Assembly: GCA_947632025.1 (NCBI GenBank)
Contig: CANRNN010000002.1
Span: 62,001 to 126,000, forward strand
Source: an uncultured Clostridia bacterium
GTDB taxonomy: Bacteria > Bacillota > Clostridia > Oscillospirales > Ruminococcaceae
DNA: 64,000 nt
Direction: 5' to 3'
Under the pieces are notes generated by a model, which saw nothing but the letters and a program-made list of their open reading frames with translations, did not search any database and was not told the DNA's origin. Below are positions 38,798 through 46,036 of the stretch, one piece after another (the stretch's first letter is position 1; every line of letters starts with the position of its first letter). The position numbers and the translations under genes were made by a program.

Positions 38798-39985
38798 ATG
38801 CTTAAACCGTTTTCAGATAAGGTCGCGTCGCTCGCTCCGTCCGCTATAAGAGAGATCCTTAAATTCACCGCCGACCCCGAAGTTATAAGCTTCGCCGCGG
38901 GAAATCCCGCGCCCGAAGCGTTCCCCGTGGAAACTATCTCTAAATTGTCCGCCGATATTTTCGCCGAAGAGCCGATAAACGCCCTGCAGTACTCCGTCAC
39001 CGAGGGATATATGCCGCTCAGAAAATGGCTGGAGAGCGACCTGCGCTCTAAAAATATGTTCGCGGACGGCGATATGGTCATAGTCACGGCAGGCGCACAG
39101 CAGGCAATAGAAGTCACCGCAAAGATCCTCTGCAACGAGGGGGACGTGATACTCTGCGAAGATCCGAGCTTTATCGGTTCGCTGAACGCGTTCAGAAGCT
39201 ACGGCGTAAAGCTTGCAGGAGTGCCGACGGATAAGGACGGAATGCTGCCCGACGCTCTCGAAGCGGCTCTGAAAGCAAATCCTACCGCAAAATTCATCTA
39301 CACGATACCGAATTTCCAGAATCCGACGGGAAATACCACCACCCTCGAAAGAAGAAAGGCTTGTCTGGAGCTTGCGAAAAAGTATTCCGTCTATATTCTG
39401 GAGGATAATCCTTACGGCGATCTGCGGTTTGCGGGAGAGCCCGTGCCGAGCTATAAGTCGCTCGATACCGACGGACACGTCCTGTATGCGGGGACGTTCT
39501 CGAAAGTGCTTGCCCCAGGACTTCGCGTGGGGTATCTGTGCGGAGCGTCGGAGCTTCTCGCGAAAGCGGTCGTGGGACTTCAGACTTCCACCGTCCACAC
39601 CAATATCTGGGCGCAGATGCTGGTGTACAGATTCGTCACGACCGTCGACCTTAAAGAACATCTCAAGCGACTGCAGGGCATCTACCGCTCCAAGTGCAGG
39701 CGTATGCTTGACGGTCTGCACGCGAATATGCCCGACTGCGTGACCTATTCAAATCCCGAAGGCGGATTGTTCATCTGGGCGACTATGCCCGAAAAGTACG
39801 ATATGAACGCTTTCTGCACGGAAGCTGTCAAAAATAAAGTCGCGGTCGTCCCCGGAAACGCGTTCCTCGCGGACGAAAACGCCGTTTCACATTCGTTCAG
39901 GCTGAATTTCTCCACGCCGACGGACGAGCAGCTCGACCGCGGCACGGAAATCCTCGGACAGACCGCAAAACGTTTCTTTAAGTAA
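38798..39985 (+). CDS. PLP-dependent aminotransferase (2-aminoadipate/aromatic type)
   Basis: A 395-residue fold-I aminotransferase of the LysN/MocR-catalytic type. It begins with an N-terminal arm (FSDKVASLAPSAIREILKFT) and SFAAGNPAPEAFP. The cofactor pocket has TAGAQQAIE and TIPNFQNPTGN, the Asp is in LEDNPYGDL, the PLP lysine in GTFSKVLAPGLRVGY and the substrate Arg in FRLNFSTP. It probably acts on aromatic, branched-chain or aminoadipate substrates. AAGAGG precedes the ATG. trpS follows 41 bp downstream. Confidence 0.88.
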   Translation: MLKPFSDKVASLAPSAIREILKFTADPEVISFAAGNPAPEAFPVETISKLSADIFAEEPINALQYSVTEGYMPLRKWLESDLRSKNMFADGDMVIVTAGAQQAIEVTAKILCNEGDVILCEDPSFIGSLNAFRSYGVKLAGVPTDKDGMLPDALEAALKANPTAKFIYTIPNFQNPTGNTTTLERRKACLELAKKYSVYILEDNPYGDLRFAGEPVPSYKSLDTDGHVLYAGTFSKVLAPGLRVGYLCGASELLAKAVVGLQTSTVHTNIWAQMLVYRFVTTVDLKEHLKRLQGIYRSKCRRMLDGLHANMPDCVTYSNPEGGLFIWATMPEKYDMNAFCTEAVKNKVAVVPGNAFLADENAVSHSFRLNFSTPTDEQLDRGTEILGQTAKRFFK

Positions 39986-40026
39986 ATTCCGGATAAATAT
40001 CCGATATCCCAAGAAAGGCATTTTTT

Positions 40027-41028
40027 ATGGAAGAACAGAAGAAAAAGAAAATATTGAGCCTTATCCAGCCGACAAATACTCCTCACCTCGGAAACTATCT
40101 CGGAGCTATGCAGAATTGGGTAAAAATGCAGGAGGAATTCGACTGCACCTACGGCATTGCCGACCTGCACTCGATAACCGTGCGGCAGGACCCCGCAAAG
40201 CTCCGCGCGCAGATAAAGGAAAGCTACGCGCTGCTTATAGCCGTGGGACTTGACCCCGAAAAATCGACGCTGTTCGTGCAGGGGCATAATCCCAACCACG
40301 CGGAGCTTTCGTGGATCTTGTCGTGTTATACGCAGTTCGGGGAGCTTTCGCGTATGACGCAGTTCAAGGACAAGTCCGCCAAGCACCCCGAAAACATAAA
40401 CGCGGGGCTTTTCACTTATCCCGTGCTTATGGCGGCGGATATTCTGCTGTATCAGGCGGACCTTGTTCCGGTAGGGCAGGACCAGCTGCAGCATCTGGAG
40501 CTTGCGAGAAATATCGTCCAGCGCTTCAACGGGATCTACGGCGACGTGTTCACTATGCCCGAAGGCTATATCACCAAGGCTACCGCAAAAGTGATGTCGC
40601 TTCAGGAGCCGACAAAGAAGATGTCCAAGTCCGACGAGAATCCCAATGCTTCTGTATGGGTGCTTGACGACCGCGACACGATAATCCGCAAGTTCAAACG
40701 CGCCGTCACCGACAGCGAAAGCGAGGTCTGCGCCCGCGAGGGAAAAGACGGCATTATAAATCTTATGTCCATTTACGGCGCGGTCACGGGAAAGAATTTC
40801 GACGAGATAGAATCCGAATTCAAGGGCAAAGGCTACGGCGAATTCAAGCTTGCCGTCGGAGAAGCCGTCGCGGATAAACTCGCTCCCATGCAGGCGGAGT
40901 TCAGGAGGATTTCCGCCGACAAGGGCTATATCGAGGACTGTATGAAAAAAGGCGCGGAAAAGGCGTTCAGGGCTTCCCGCAGGACGCTTCAAAAGGTTCA
41001 GAAGAAAGTGGGATTTATTGTATTCTGA
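40027..41028 (+). CDS. trpS: Tryptophanyl-tRNA synthetase
   Basis: Class I synthetase that charges tRNA-Trp. The 333-residue length is typical. The HIGH-type motif is PTNTPHLGNYLGA (about residues 15-27) and the KMSKS motif is KKMSKSDENP. DLHSITVRQ, LMAADILLYQ and VGQDQLQHLELAR are characteristic of TrpRS. AGAAAGG lies upstream. It is probably co-transcribed with the aminotransferase. No T-box leader was seen. Confidence 0.96.
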   Translation: MEEQKKKKILSLIQPTNTPHLGNYLGAMQNWVKMQEEFDCTYGIADLHSITVRQDPAKLRAQIKESYALLIAVGLDPEKSTLFVQGHNPNHAELSWILSCYTQFGELSRMTQFKDKSAKHPENINAGLFTYPVLMAADILLYQADLVPVGQDQLQHLELARNIVQRFNGIYGDVFTMPEGYITKATAKVMSLQEPTKKMSKSDENPNASVWVLDDRDTIIRKFKRAVTDSESEVCAREGKDGIINLMSIYGAVTGKNFDEIESEFKGKGYGEFKLAVGEAVADKLAPMQAEFRRISADKGYIEDCMKKGAEKAFRASRRTLQKVQKKVGFIVF

Positions 41029-41099
41029 CAAAAATCCGACGGGAATTTCGCGCTTTCTTGTGAGAAATGCACAAATTTTTTTCAAATTCAAAAAAGCCC

Positions 41100-41128
41100 T
41101 TGAAAAAAGGCTCGGATTCTGCTATAAT
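41100..41128 (+). promoter_or_regulatory. Sigma-A promoter of rpmB
   Basis: TTGAAA (41100-41105) and TATAAT (41123-41128) are 17 bp apart, about 45 bp before the rpmB start. Confidence 0.8.
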
Positions 41129-41173
41129 ATTTGTTGTGACTTATAAAATTCAATCGGAAGGACGGTGTTATAT

Positions 41174-41371
41174 ATGGCAAAATGTGAAATTTGCGGAAAG
41201 GGCGTATCCTTCGGTATCAAGGTTTCCCATTCCCACAGACGTTCTAACAGGACTTTCAAGCCGAATGTCATGAAGGTGAAGGCTGTAGTAAACGGCACTC
41301 CGTGCAGGGTGTACGCTTGCTCGCGCTGTCTGCGTTCGGGGCTTGTTCAGCGTGCGGGTCACGCGGGCTGA
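41174..41371 (+). CDS. rpmB: 50S ribosomal protein L28
   Basis: A 65-residue L28. It starts MAKCEICGKGVSFGIKVSHS, followed by RRSNRTFKPNV and a C-terminal CSRCLRSG. The four cysteines (in CEIC and CSRC) form a zinc site as in many Firmicutes L28 proteins. The ATG at 41174 follows GGAAGGACGG; the two-codon longer frame is not needed. It has its own promoter and terminator. Confidence 0.96.
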   Translation: MAKCEICGKGVSFGIKVSHSHRRSNRTFKPNVMKVKAVVNGTPCRVYACSRCLRSGLVQRAGHAG

Positions 41372-41378
41372 TATTTGG

Positions 41379-41462
41379 CGCGCGGGGGCTGTGATGTTTG
41401 AAGCACGCGCGGGGTTGTGATGTTCGCGGCGGCTGAGGGCTGTGATGTTTGAAGCACGCGCA
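41379..41462. repeat. Tandem repeat in the rpmB 3' region
   Basis: GGGGGCTGTGATGTTTGAAG-CACGCGC occurs twice (about 41387 and 41435), with a shorter partial copy (GGTTGTGATGTT) between them. It lies between the rpmB stop and terminator. Confidence 0.6.
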
Positions 41463-41501
41463 GCTTATCGGACAATGACTGAAACAAACATATGCAAATT
41501 T

Positions 41502-41527
41502 CGGCAGTGAAAGCACTGCCGTTTTTT
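41502..41527 (+). terminator. Intrinsic terminator of rpmB
   Basis: CGGCAGTG-AAAG-CACTGCCG is followed by TTTTTT. Confidence 0.85.
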
Positions 41528-41574
41528 GTTATGCGCTCCGGAAATTTGAGGATACGAAAACCGGGAAAGCAGAT

Positions 41575-41596
41575 CCCCCGCCTTTTTGGGCGGGGG
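41575..41596. terminator. GC hairpin at the end of the micro-ORF transcript
   Basis: CCCCCGCC-loop-GGCGGGGG is a strong hairpin at the 3' end of the minus-strand unit. No long T run follows, so termination is only presumed. Confidence 0.45.
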
Positions 41597-41599
41597 AGC

Positions 41600-42495
41600 G
41601 TTATATTCAATTTTATGAAATTAAAGGCTTAATATTACATCGGACTGTACTCCTTGCGTCAGAATTTATGTTCCTCGCAAAATTCAACGTCCATCGGTAT
41701 CAATCCTTTCTCACGTTATCCCGTATCAGATCCCGACTCGTACATTGTCATCACCACTTTCTCTCAAAGCAGCTTATCTATGTAAACGCGTTAGGCGATA
41801 AAGGATCTGCGGAGCGTATACTCACCGTGAGTTCTGTTTTAGCGGCTAAATGCCTTACATTGACGGATTCCGCACTTTCGTCCGTGCGGATCATCGTCCT
41901 CACGTTCAGCTCAACGGATCGCGGCAGCGACTCCGCAGACCGAGGAAGATGGTTCAGTACTTTCCATGGGACTCGCTTCCTTTCTGCATCTTGCTGAAAT
42001 TCCCGCATATACAAAGCGGGGGGCTTTTCCTACTCAAGCCATCGGACTCTCCTCCTTGTTATCGCTTGCGTGATACCCCACGCCGTCCGATCTCACATCA
42101 GAGTGACCATTGGACTTACTCCTTTCGGCTTTTTTGGAGTCGGGACGCTAAAAGTCCTCTTCCCGTCAAAGCTCCTGACAAGACCGCGCCTTGCGGCTGT
42201 ACATTCCGAACATTCGCGGCTTTTCGCTCCAAACGTTCTCGGCTTAGTACTTTTGCGCCTCGCAGCTTCGTACTCCCGTGCCTCGCGGCTCGTAATTTAC
42301 GCACCCTGCGGCTCCGTACTTACGCACCCTCGCACCCTCGCACCCTCGGTGGCTTTGACTTTTGCTTCGGACCCTCGAAAGCTTATTCGGCTCTCTCAAG
42401 CGGCAGCGGCGATCCACTCTCTTGAGCAGCAGCCCGCTTCCTCGTCCCGCGGATAGACCCGCACCGACCTCTCGGCTTGCCTTCGGGTTTTTCCT
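41600..42495 (-). other. Transcribed-looking region with five SD-ATG modules and micro-ORFs
   Basis: About 880 bp with a consensus minus-strand promoter and no ordinary gene. Five times the minus strand shows a Shine-Dalgarno box, 8-9 bases, then ATG, mostly as AAGGAG-NNN-AGTCCGATG. The ATGs end at 42110 (MVTLM, stop), 42042 (MA, stop), 41967 (18 codons, MESTEPSSSVCGVAAAIR), 41694 (11 codons, MDVEFCEEHKF) and 41640 (ATG directly followed by TAA). A weaker sixth precedes MTMYESGSDTG (about 41752). A 78-codon frame (41778-42014) overlaps but has no ribosome site. A run of about 23-bp degenerate repeats occupies 42170-42345. It could be a leader RNA, a decayed peptide operon or a large structured RNA. 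Confidence 0.5.
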
Positions 42496-42502
42496 TAACT
42501 AT

Positions 42503-42531
42503 ATGATAACATATTTTTTGGGCAAAGTCAA
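42503..42531 (-). promoter_or_regulatory. Sigma-A promoter of the micro-ORF region
   Basis: TTGACT (42526-42531) and TATCAT (42503-42508) on the minus strand are 17 bp apart. Confidence 0.7.
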
Positions 42532-42647
42532 TAGATTTTTTCAACTTTTTTATTGTGATTTTGTATATATTTTTTGGAGAAAATTAGTGTAAAGTGATGA
42601 AAATCGCGGCGATAAAGGAAAAAACACAAAGTTCCTGAAAATTCCAC

Positions 42648-42676
42648 TTGACAAAGCGGCGGAAATCGTGTAAAAT
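42648..42676 (+). promoter_or_regulatory. Sigma-A promoter of the DUF1292 gene
   Basis: TTGACA (42648-42653) and TAAAAT (42671-42676) are 17 bp apart, about 57 bp before the start codon. Confidence 0.8.
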
Positions 42677-42733
42677 ATACTTAGCGTGATGCTTGGGGCA
42701 AATGTTGTTCACGCAGAAGGAGCAAGTGCCAAT

Positions 42734-43090
42734 ATGTCGGAAAACGAAAACACTTACCTCGACGAGGAAGAGGGCGTGATAGAGCTTGAGGACGAGGACG
42801 GAAACGTTTCAAGATTCGAGTTCGTCGACAGAGCCGAGCTGGACGGAGTGACCTACTACGCACTTATCCCCGCCGATTATGACGAGGACGAAACCGCCGA
42901 GTTCGTCGTGCTGAAAGAAACCGACATAAACGGCGAAATAATGCTCGCGACCGTGGACGATGACGACGAATATAACCGCGCAGGGGAAATGTTCATTCAG
43001 AGATTTTCAAGCCTGCCGGATATCGACCTCGACGATGACGACGACGGCGGGGAGGACGGCGAGGACGGCGACCCCAAAGCCGACGGCTGA
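42734..43090 (+). CDS. DUF1292 family acidic protein
   Basis: A 118-residue, very acidic cytosolic protein. The core EGVIELEDEDGNVSRFEFVDRAELDGVTYYALIPADYDE and FVVLKETDINGEIMLATVDDDDEYN is the DUF1292 domain. The C-terminus is a run of Asp/Glu/Gly. Family members occur next to yrrK/ruvX-like genes in Firmicutes, with unknown function. The ATG at 42734 follows AAGGAG at 11 bases; the upstream in-frame ATG has no ribosome site. Confidence 0.88.
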   Translation: MSENENTYLDEEEGVIELEDEDGNVSRFEFVDRAELDGVTYYALIPADYDEDETAEFVVLKETDINGEIMLATVDDDDEYNRAGEMFIQRFSSLPDIDLDDDDDGGEDGEDGDPKADG

Positions 43091-43149
43091 TCCACGCACA
43101 TACAATATTAACACCCAAAAAAACCGCGGCTTCGTTCGCCGCAAATTAC

Positions 43150-43360
43150 CCAAACCAAAACACACTGCCTTGTTTGCATATGCTTGCAGCTATGATCCAA
43201 CACTAATTTAACGGGATTTCGACTCCGGCGTCGGATTGCAGACCTCCTTCGGGCTTTCGCCCGTTGTTGGCGGGAGCGTGAACACGTCGGGCGATCTTAC
43301 CCACCCTGCCTTCGCGGGTTTTATGACGCAGCTTACGGCAAGGCGGTGCATATTAGAGAA
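43150..43360 (+). ncRNA. ssrS: Putative 6S RNA
   Basis: CACTGCCTTG (43163-43172) pairs with CAAGGCGGTG (43339-43348) to enclose 186 nt, the usual size of 6S RNA. Inside are several hairpins (CGAC/GTCG at about 43219, CGGGC-TTTC-GCCCG at about 43253, CCTGC-CTTC-GCGGG at about 43307) and open internal loops, giving a long rod with bulges. The 3' part GCGGGTTTTATGACGCAGCT then TACGGCA resembles the end of Firmicutes 6S RNAs as I remember it. A strong terminator follows. There is no open frame. A promoter is not evident, so it may be processed from the DUF1292 transcript. Confidence 0.5.
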
Positions 43361-43389
43361 AAAAGCGGACTTGTCGTCCGCTTTTTTTA
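43361..43389. terminator. Bidirectional terminator joined to a heptad array
   Basis: AAAAAAGCGGAC-loop-GTCCGCTTTTTTT is a strong hairpin with A and T runs on either side. The heptad array begins within the T run. Confidence 0.85.
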
Positions 43390-43455
43390 GAGGTTAGAGG
43401 TAAGAGGTTAGAAGTTGGGTTAGAGGTTAGAAGTTAGAGGTTAGAAATAAGAGTG
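43387..43455. repeat. Heptad array
   Basis: About nine units such as TAGAGGT, TAGAGGT, AAGAGGT, TAGAAGT, with one interruption (TGGGTTAGAGG), without modules A or B. Confidence 0.8.
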
Positions 43456-43576
43456 GGGGATTTTTTGTAAAAAATCGGTTTACCCCCTTTTTTTTTTGAG
43501 AAAATTGTGTTATAATGTTATTATGTATAGTTGTGCAGTCCGCAAAATGCGGATAATATTACAGCGAGGTGTTTTT

Positions 43577-44443
43577 ATGGCGTTCTGCGATCTTCCGCCC
43601 GTCACCGTTATCGACGATAAGGCAGGTATGACATACATACTCGGCGAAACTTTCGCCGTATATAACGCGACCCCCGAACCGCCCGTGGTCTATGACTGGA
43701 ATTCGGTAAAGTTCGTGTCCGTCACAAGAAAAGAATTCAAAATAACCGCAGGAAGCCGTACCTTTGCCTTCCGTACAGGTCTTTTCAAGTCCATAGACGA
43801 AACACTGCGGGCTATCGCAATAATCGAAGTCCGTCAGAGAGATTACGGCTTCGACTATGTACACGAGCGGAGAATGTTCCCGCTTAAATCTATGTACCGC
43901 GAAATGTCCGCGGGAAAGGAATGTTACATCGGCGAGGGCACTCTCGACGAGGGCGAAACAGCCGCGTCGTTCATTACTCTGCTGAATTTCAAACTTATGA
44001 AATTCCTGTGGCTCGTGGCGTTCCTTATTATGTTCGTCACGGCGGCTATACTCCACTGGAAAATAGGTCTTACGCGCGACAATGTCCTCTACTTTATCCC
44101 CATATCCATAGCAAGCGGAGGTATCATCGCGCTGCTGGTATACATCATCACCCACATTGTGGCAAGGATCCGCTTCAAGCAGCTGCGTGACGCGGATATG
44201 GCGGCAAGCGGTATGATAACTTTCGTGGTGTGCAGAGCGGGCTTTGCGGCGTGCGCTTCCTGCGTTTACGAGAGCAGGGACCTTATCCCGTGGAGCGAAA
44301 TGGACTACTTTGTAGAATCCGACAAGATGTTCATAATCTACAAAAACAACGCTCCCGCCGCGTATATCCCGAAAAAGGCTTTTGAAAAAAAGACAGTCAA
44401 TTCCGTCGCGGATATAATAGCGCTGAGTCTGGAGCAGCGATAA
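43577..44443 (+). CDS. Unknown two-span membrane protein
   Basis: A 288-residue protein starting MAFCDLPPVTVIDDKAGMTY after GAGGTG. The N-terminal 130 residues are a beta-rich cytosolic part. Two membrane segments follow (LMKFLWLVAFLIMFVTAAIL and ILYFIPISIASGGIIALLVYIITHIV, about residues 140-195). A C-terminal domain (MAASGMITFVVCRAGFAACA ... SEMDYFVESDKMFIIYKNN) looks like a YcxB-type fold, a weak inference. It is followed 53 bp later by another unknown gene. Confidence 0.6.
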   Translation: MAFCDLPPVTVIDDKAGMTYILGETFAVYNATPEPPVVYDWNSVKFVSVTRKEFKITAGSRTFAFRTGLFKSIDETLRAIAIIEVRQRDYGFDYVHERRMFPLKSMYREMSAGKECYIGEGTLDEGETAASFITLLNFKLMKFLWLVAFLIMFVTAAILHWKIGLTRDNVLYFIPISIASGGIIALLVYIITHIVARIRFKQLRDADMAASGMITFVVCRAGFAACASCVYESRDLIPWSEMDYFVESDKMFIIYKNNAPAAYIPKKAFEKKTVNSVADIIALSLEQR

Positions 44444-44496
44444 GCGTTTTGCGCGTTTTATGAACCTAATTATCCATATCAAAAAGGAGTGATCCT

Positions 44497-45933
44497 GTGG
44501 GCGATCTGAAGTCCGAAACGTTAAGCTTCGAGGATAAAAGCGTAACGCTCGTTTCGGTAAAAAACGGAGAAGCGGCAATAGGCGTCTGCAGCGCGGGCTA
44601 TACCGGAATGGGCGGCACGGGCGCAGTGTCAAAGGTGTTCTTTATCGGCGGCGAGGCTATAATGAACATCGCCTGCCCGAACCATAACCATAAGCAGAGC
44701 AGCAAGCTGATGTGCTTTTCTCCCGGATACAAGGGCTATGACCAGAAAATATACAACGTACTTAACGTGTGCTTTAGCAGGCTCGTGGCGGGAGAGCCGG
44801 CATTTGCCGCGCTTAAAGACCTGCTTAATCTCCTTCAGGACGGAGTGTATACGCTGTATGTGTCGGATTATTACCCGACGGACGGCGCGGGGAATTTCTT
44901 CTGGGGAGCGTACAACGTATCCCACGAGGTACACGGCACGGCGGACCGCAACCGCGTCATAGGAAACAGCGTCTATAAGCCGTGCTTCCTTATCCCGTCG
45001 CAGCCGCTGGATTATTATACCTCCAAGATGAAAGTACAGGCGGACGAGCGCGTAAAGGGTCGTGATATACAGGGGATAGCCTACCATATTTCGGGCTTCC
45101 ATTCGATATTGCTTAAAGGACATCACGGCGCTGTGGCGTGCGCCGAGGCGGATATCCCGTTCAGATGTCTGGTGATAGAAAAAGTGTGCGAGCCGTATAC
45201 CGACCCCGTCGTGCTGCCCGATCCCGATCCCGTTCCCGCTCCGACAGCGGAGGAAGAAGCGGCAGCCGAGAGCGACGAGGCACAGGTGCAGCAGCAGGCT
45301 CAGGTCCCGCAGACCGCGGCACAGCCGATAACGCCGCCCGTGTTTGTCCCGGAAGGGATAACGGGATTCAGAAGCGCGTCGCTGAAACTGCCGATAGAAA
45401 CGATACCGAAAGAAATGCTGAAGCTTATACTGGAAGGCAGAAGCGAGTATAAGCCAAGACAGTTCAACGCCCTGCTCGCGAAGATGAACGCTCCGAGAAG
45501 AAAGGCGGTAAGCAACAACGTCCTGCCGCTGACCGTTCTCGAAAAAGCCGAGAAGATGCCCGACGTGGAAATGCTCGAAAGCGCGTTCGCGATAAGCTCT
45601 ATTTCCGATGAGCAGCTGAATTGCCTGCTTGCGGGAGATGTGGAGTGCAACGGCGAGGTGATAGTATCTCCCAACTTCTACCAGAGCATCGTCACGGCGT
45701 GCAATTATCTCCAGTTTACCGACCCGAAGCGCTTTGTGGACTTTACGATAGCGATAATGGATAATCCGGAGCTTTCGGCGACGCACGAGTATGTTTCGTC
45801 AAGAGCGCTGTGCTTCGGCTCGAACAAAAAACTGTTCAGGTTTTTCAGCGACGCTCTGGCAAGCGGTGACGCAAAGTACGATAAAATACTGCCCGCCGCA
45901 AATAAGTTCGCGTCAAGATATAAGGAGAAGTAA
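44497..45933 (+). CDS. Unknown cytosolic protein
   Basis: A 478-residue protein with a GTG start seven bases after AAGGAG. Residues 1-235 form a globular alpha/beta domain with many Gly and aromatic residues (GEAAIGVCSAGYTGMGGTGAVSKVFFIGGEAIM, CPNHNHKQSSKLMCFSPGYKGYDQ). A Pro/Ala/Glu/Gln linker (about 245-285) leads to a helical C-terminal domain (SLKLPIETIPKEMLKLILEG ... RSEYKPRQFNALLAKMNAP). No signal peptide or catalytic motif is recognised. It lies between the two-span membrane protein and the cellulase on the same strand. Confidence 0.6.
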   Translation: MGDLKSETLSFEDKSVTLVSVKNGEAAIGVCSAGYTGMGGTGAVSKVFFIGGEAIMNIACPNHNHKQSSKLMCFSPGYKGYDQKIYNVLNVCFSRLVAGEPAFAALKDLLNLLQDGVYTLYVSDYYPTDGAGNFFWGAYNVSHEVHGTADRNRVIGNSVYKPCFLIPSQPLDYYTSKMKVQADERVKGRDIQGIAYHISGFHSILLKGHHGAVACAEADIPFRCLVIEKVCEPYTDPVVLPDPDPVPAPTAEEEAAAESDEAQVQQQAQVPQTAAQPITPPVFVPEGITGFRSASLKLPIETIPKEMLKLILEGRSEYKPRQFNALLAKMNAPRRKAVSNNVLPLTVLEKAEKMPDVEMLESAFAISSISDEQLNCLLAGDVECNGEVIVSPNFYQSIVTACNYLQFTDPKRFVDFTIAIMDNPELSATHEYVSSRALCFGSNKKLFRFFSDALASGDAKYDKILPAANKFASRYKEK

Positions 45934-45954
45934 ACGCCTGCCGTAACGGGAGGT

Positions 45955-46036
45955 TCTCCGGGCTTCAAGGCGGCTCTCTATGCTTCAAGGCGGCTCTCTA
46001 TGCTTCTAAGGAGGTTCCCTATGTTTTCTGTGTTCT
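45955..46036 (+). repeat. Triplicated RBS-ATG unit before the cellulase gene
   Basis: Three 20-23-bp units read GGCTTCAAGGCGGCTCTCTATG, GCTTCAAGGCGGCTCTCTATG and GCTTCTAAGGAGGTTCCCTATG (adjacent units share ends). Each has a purine-rich box 7-8 bases before an ATG. The first ATG opens MLQGGSLCF ending at a TAA that overlaps the true AAGGAGG; the second is in frame with the cellulase. Confidence 0.7.

Noticed and set aside
39745-41091. A 448-codon minus-strand frame over the aminotransferase and trpS.
   Set aside because: Mirror of two well-recognised enzymes.
41600-42495. RNase P RNA or tmRNA in the long gene-poor region.
   Set aside because: The conserved RNase P core words (GAGGAAAGTCC with ACAGAA) and the tRNA-like end of tmRNA were not found on either strand.
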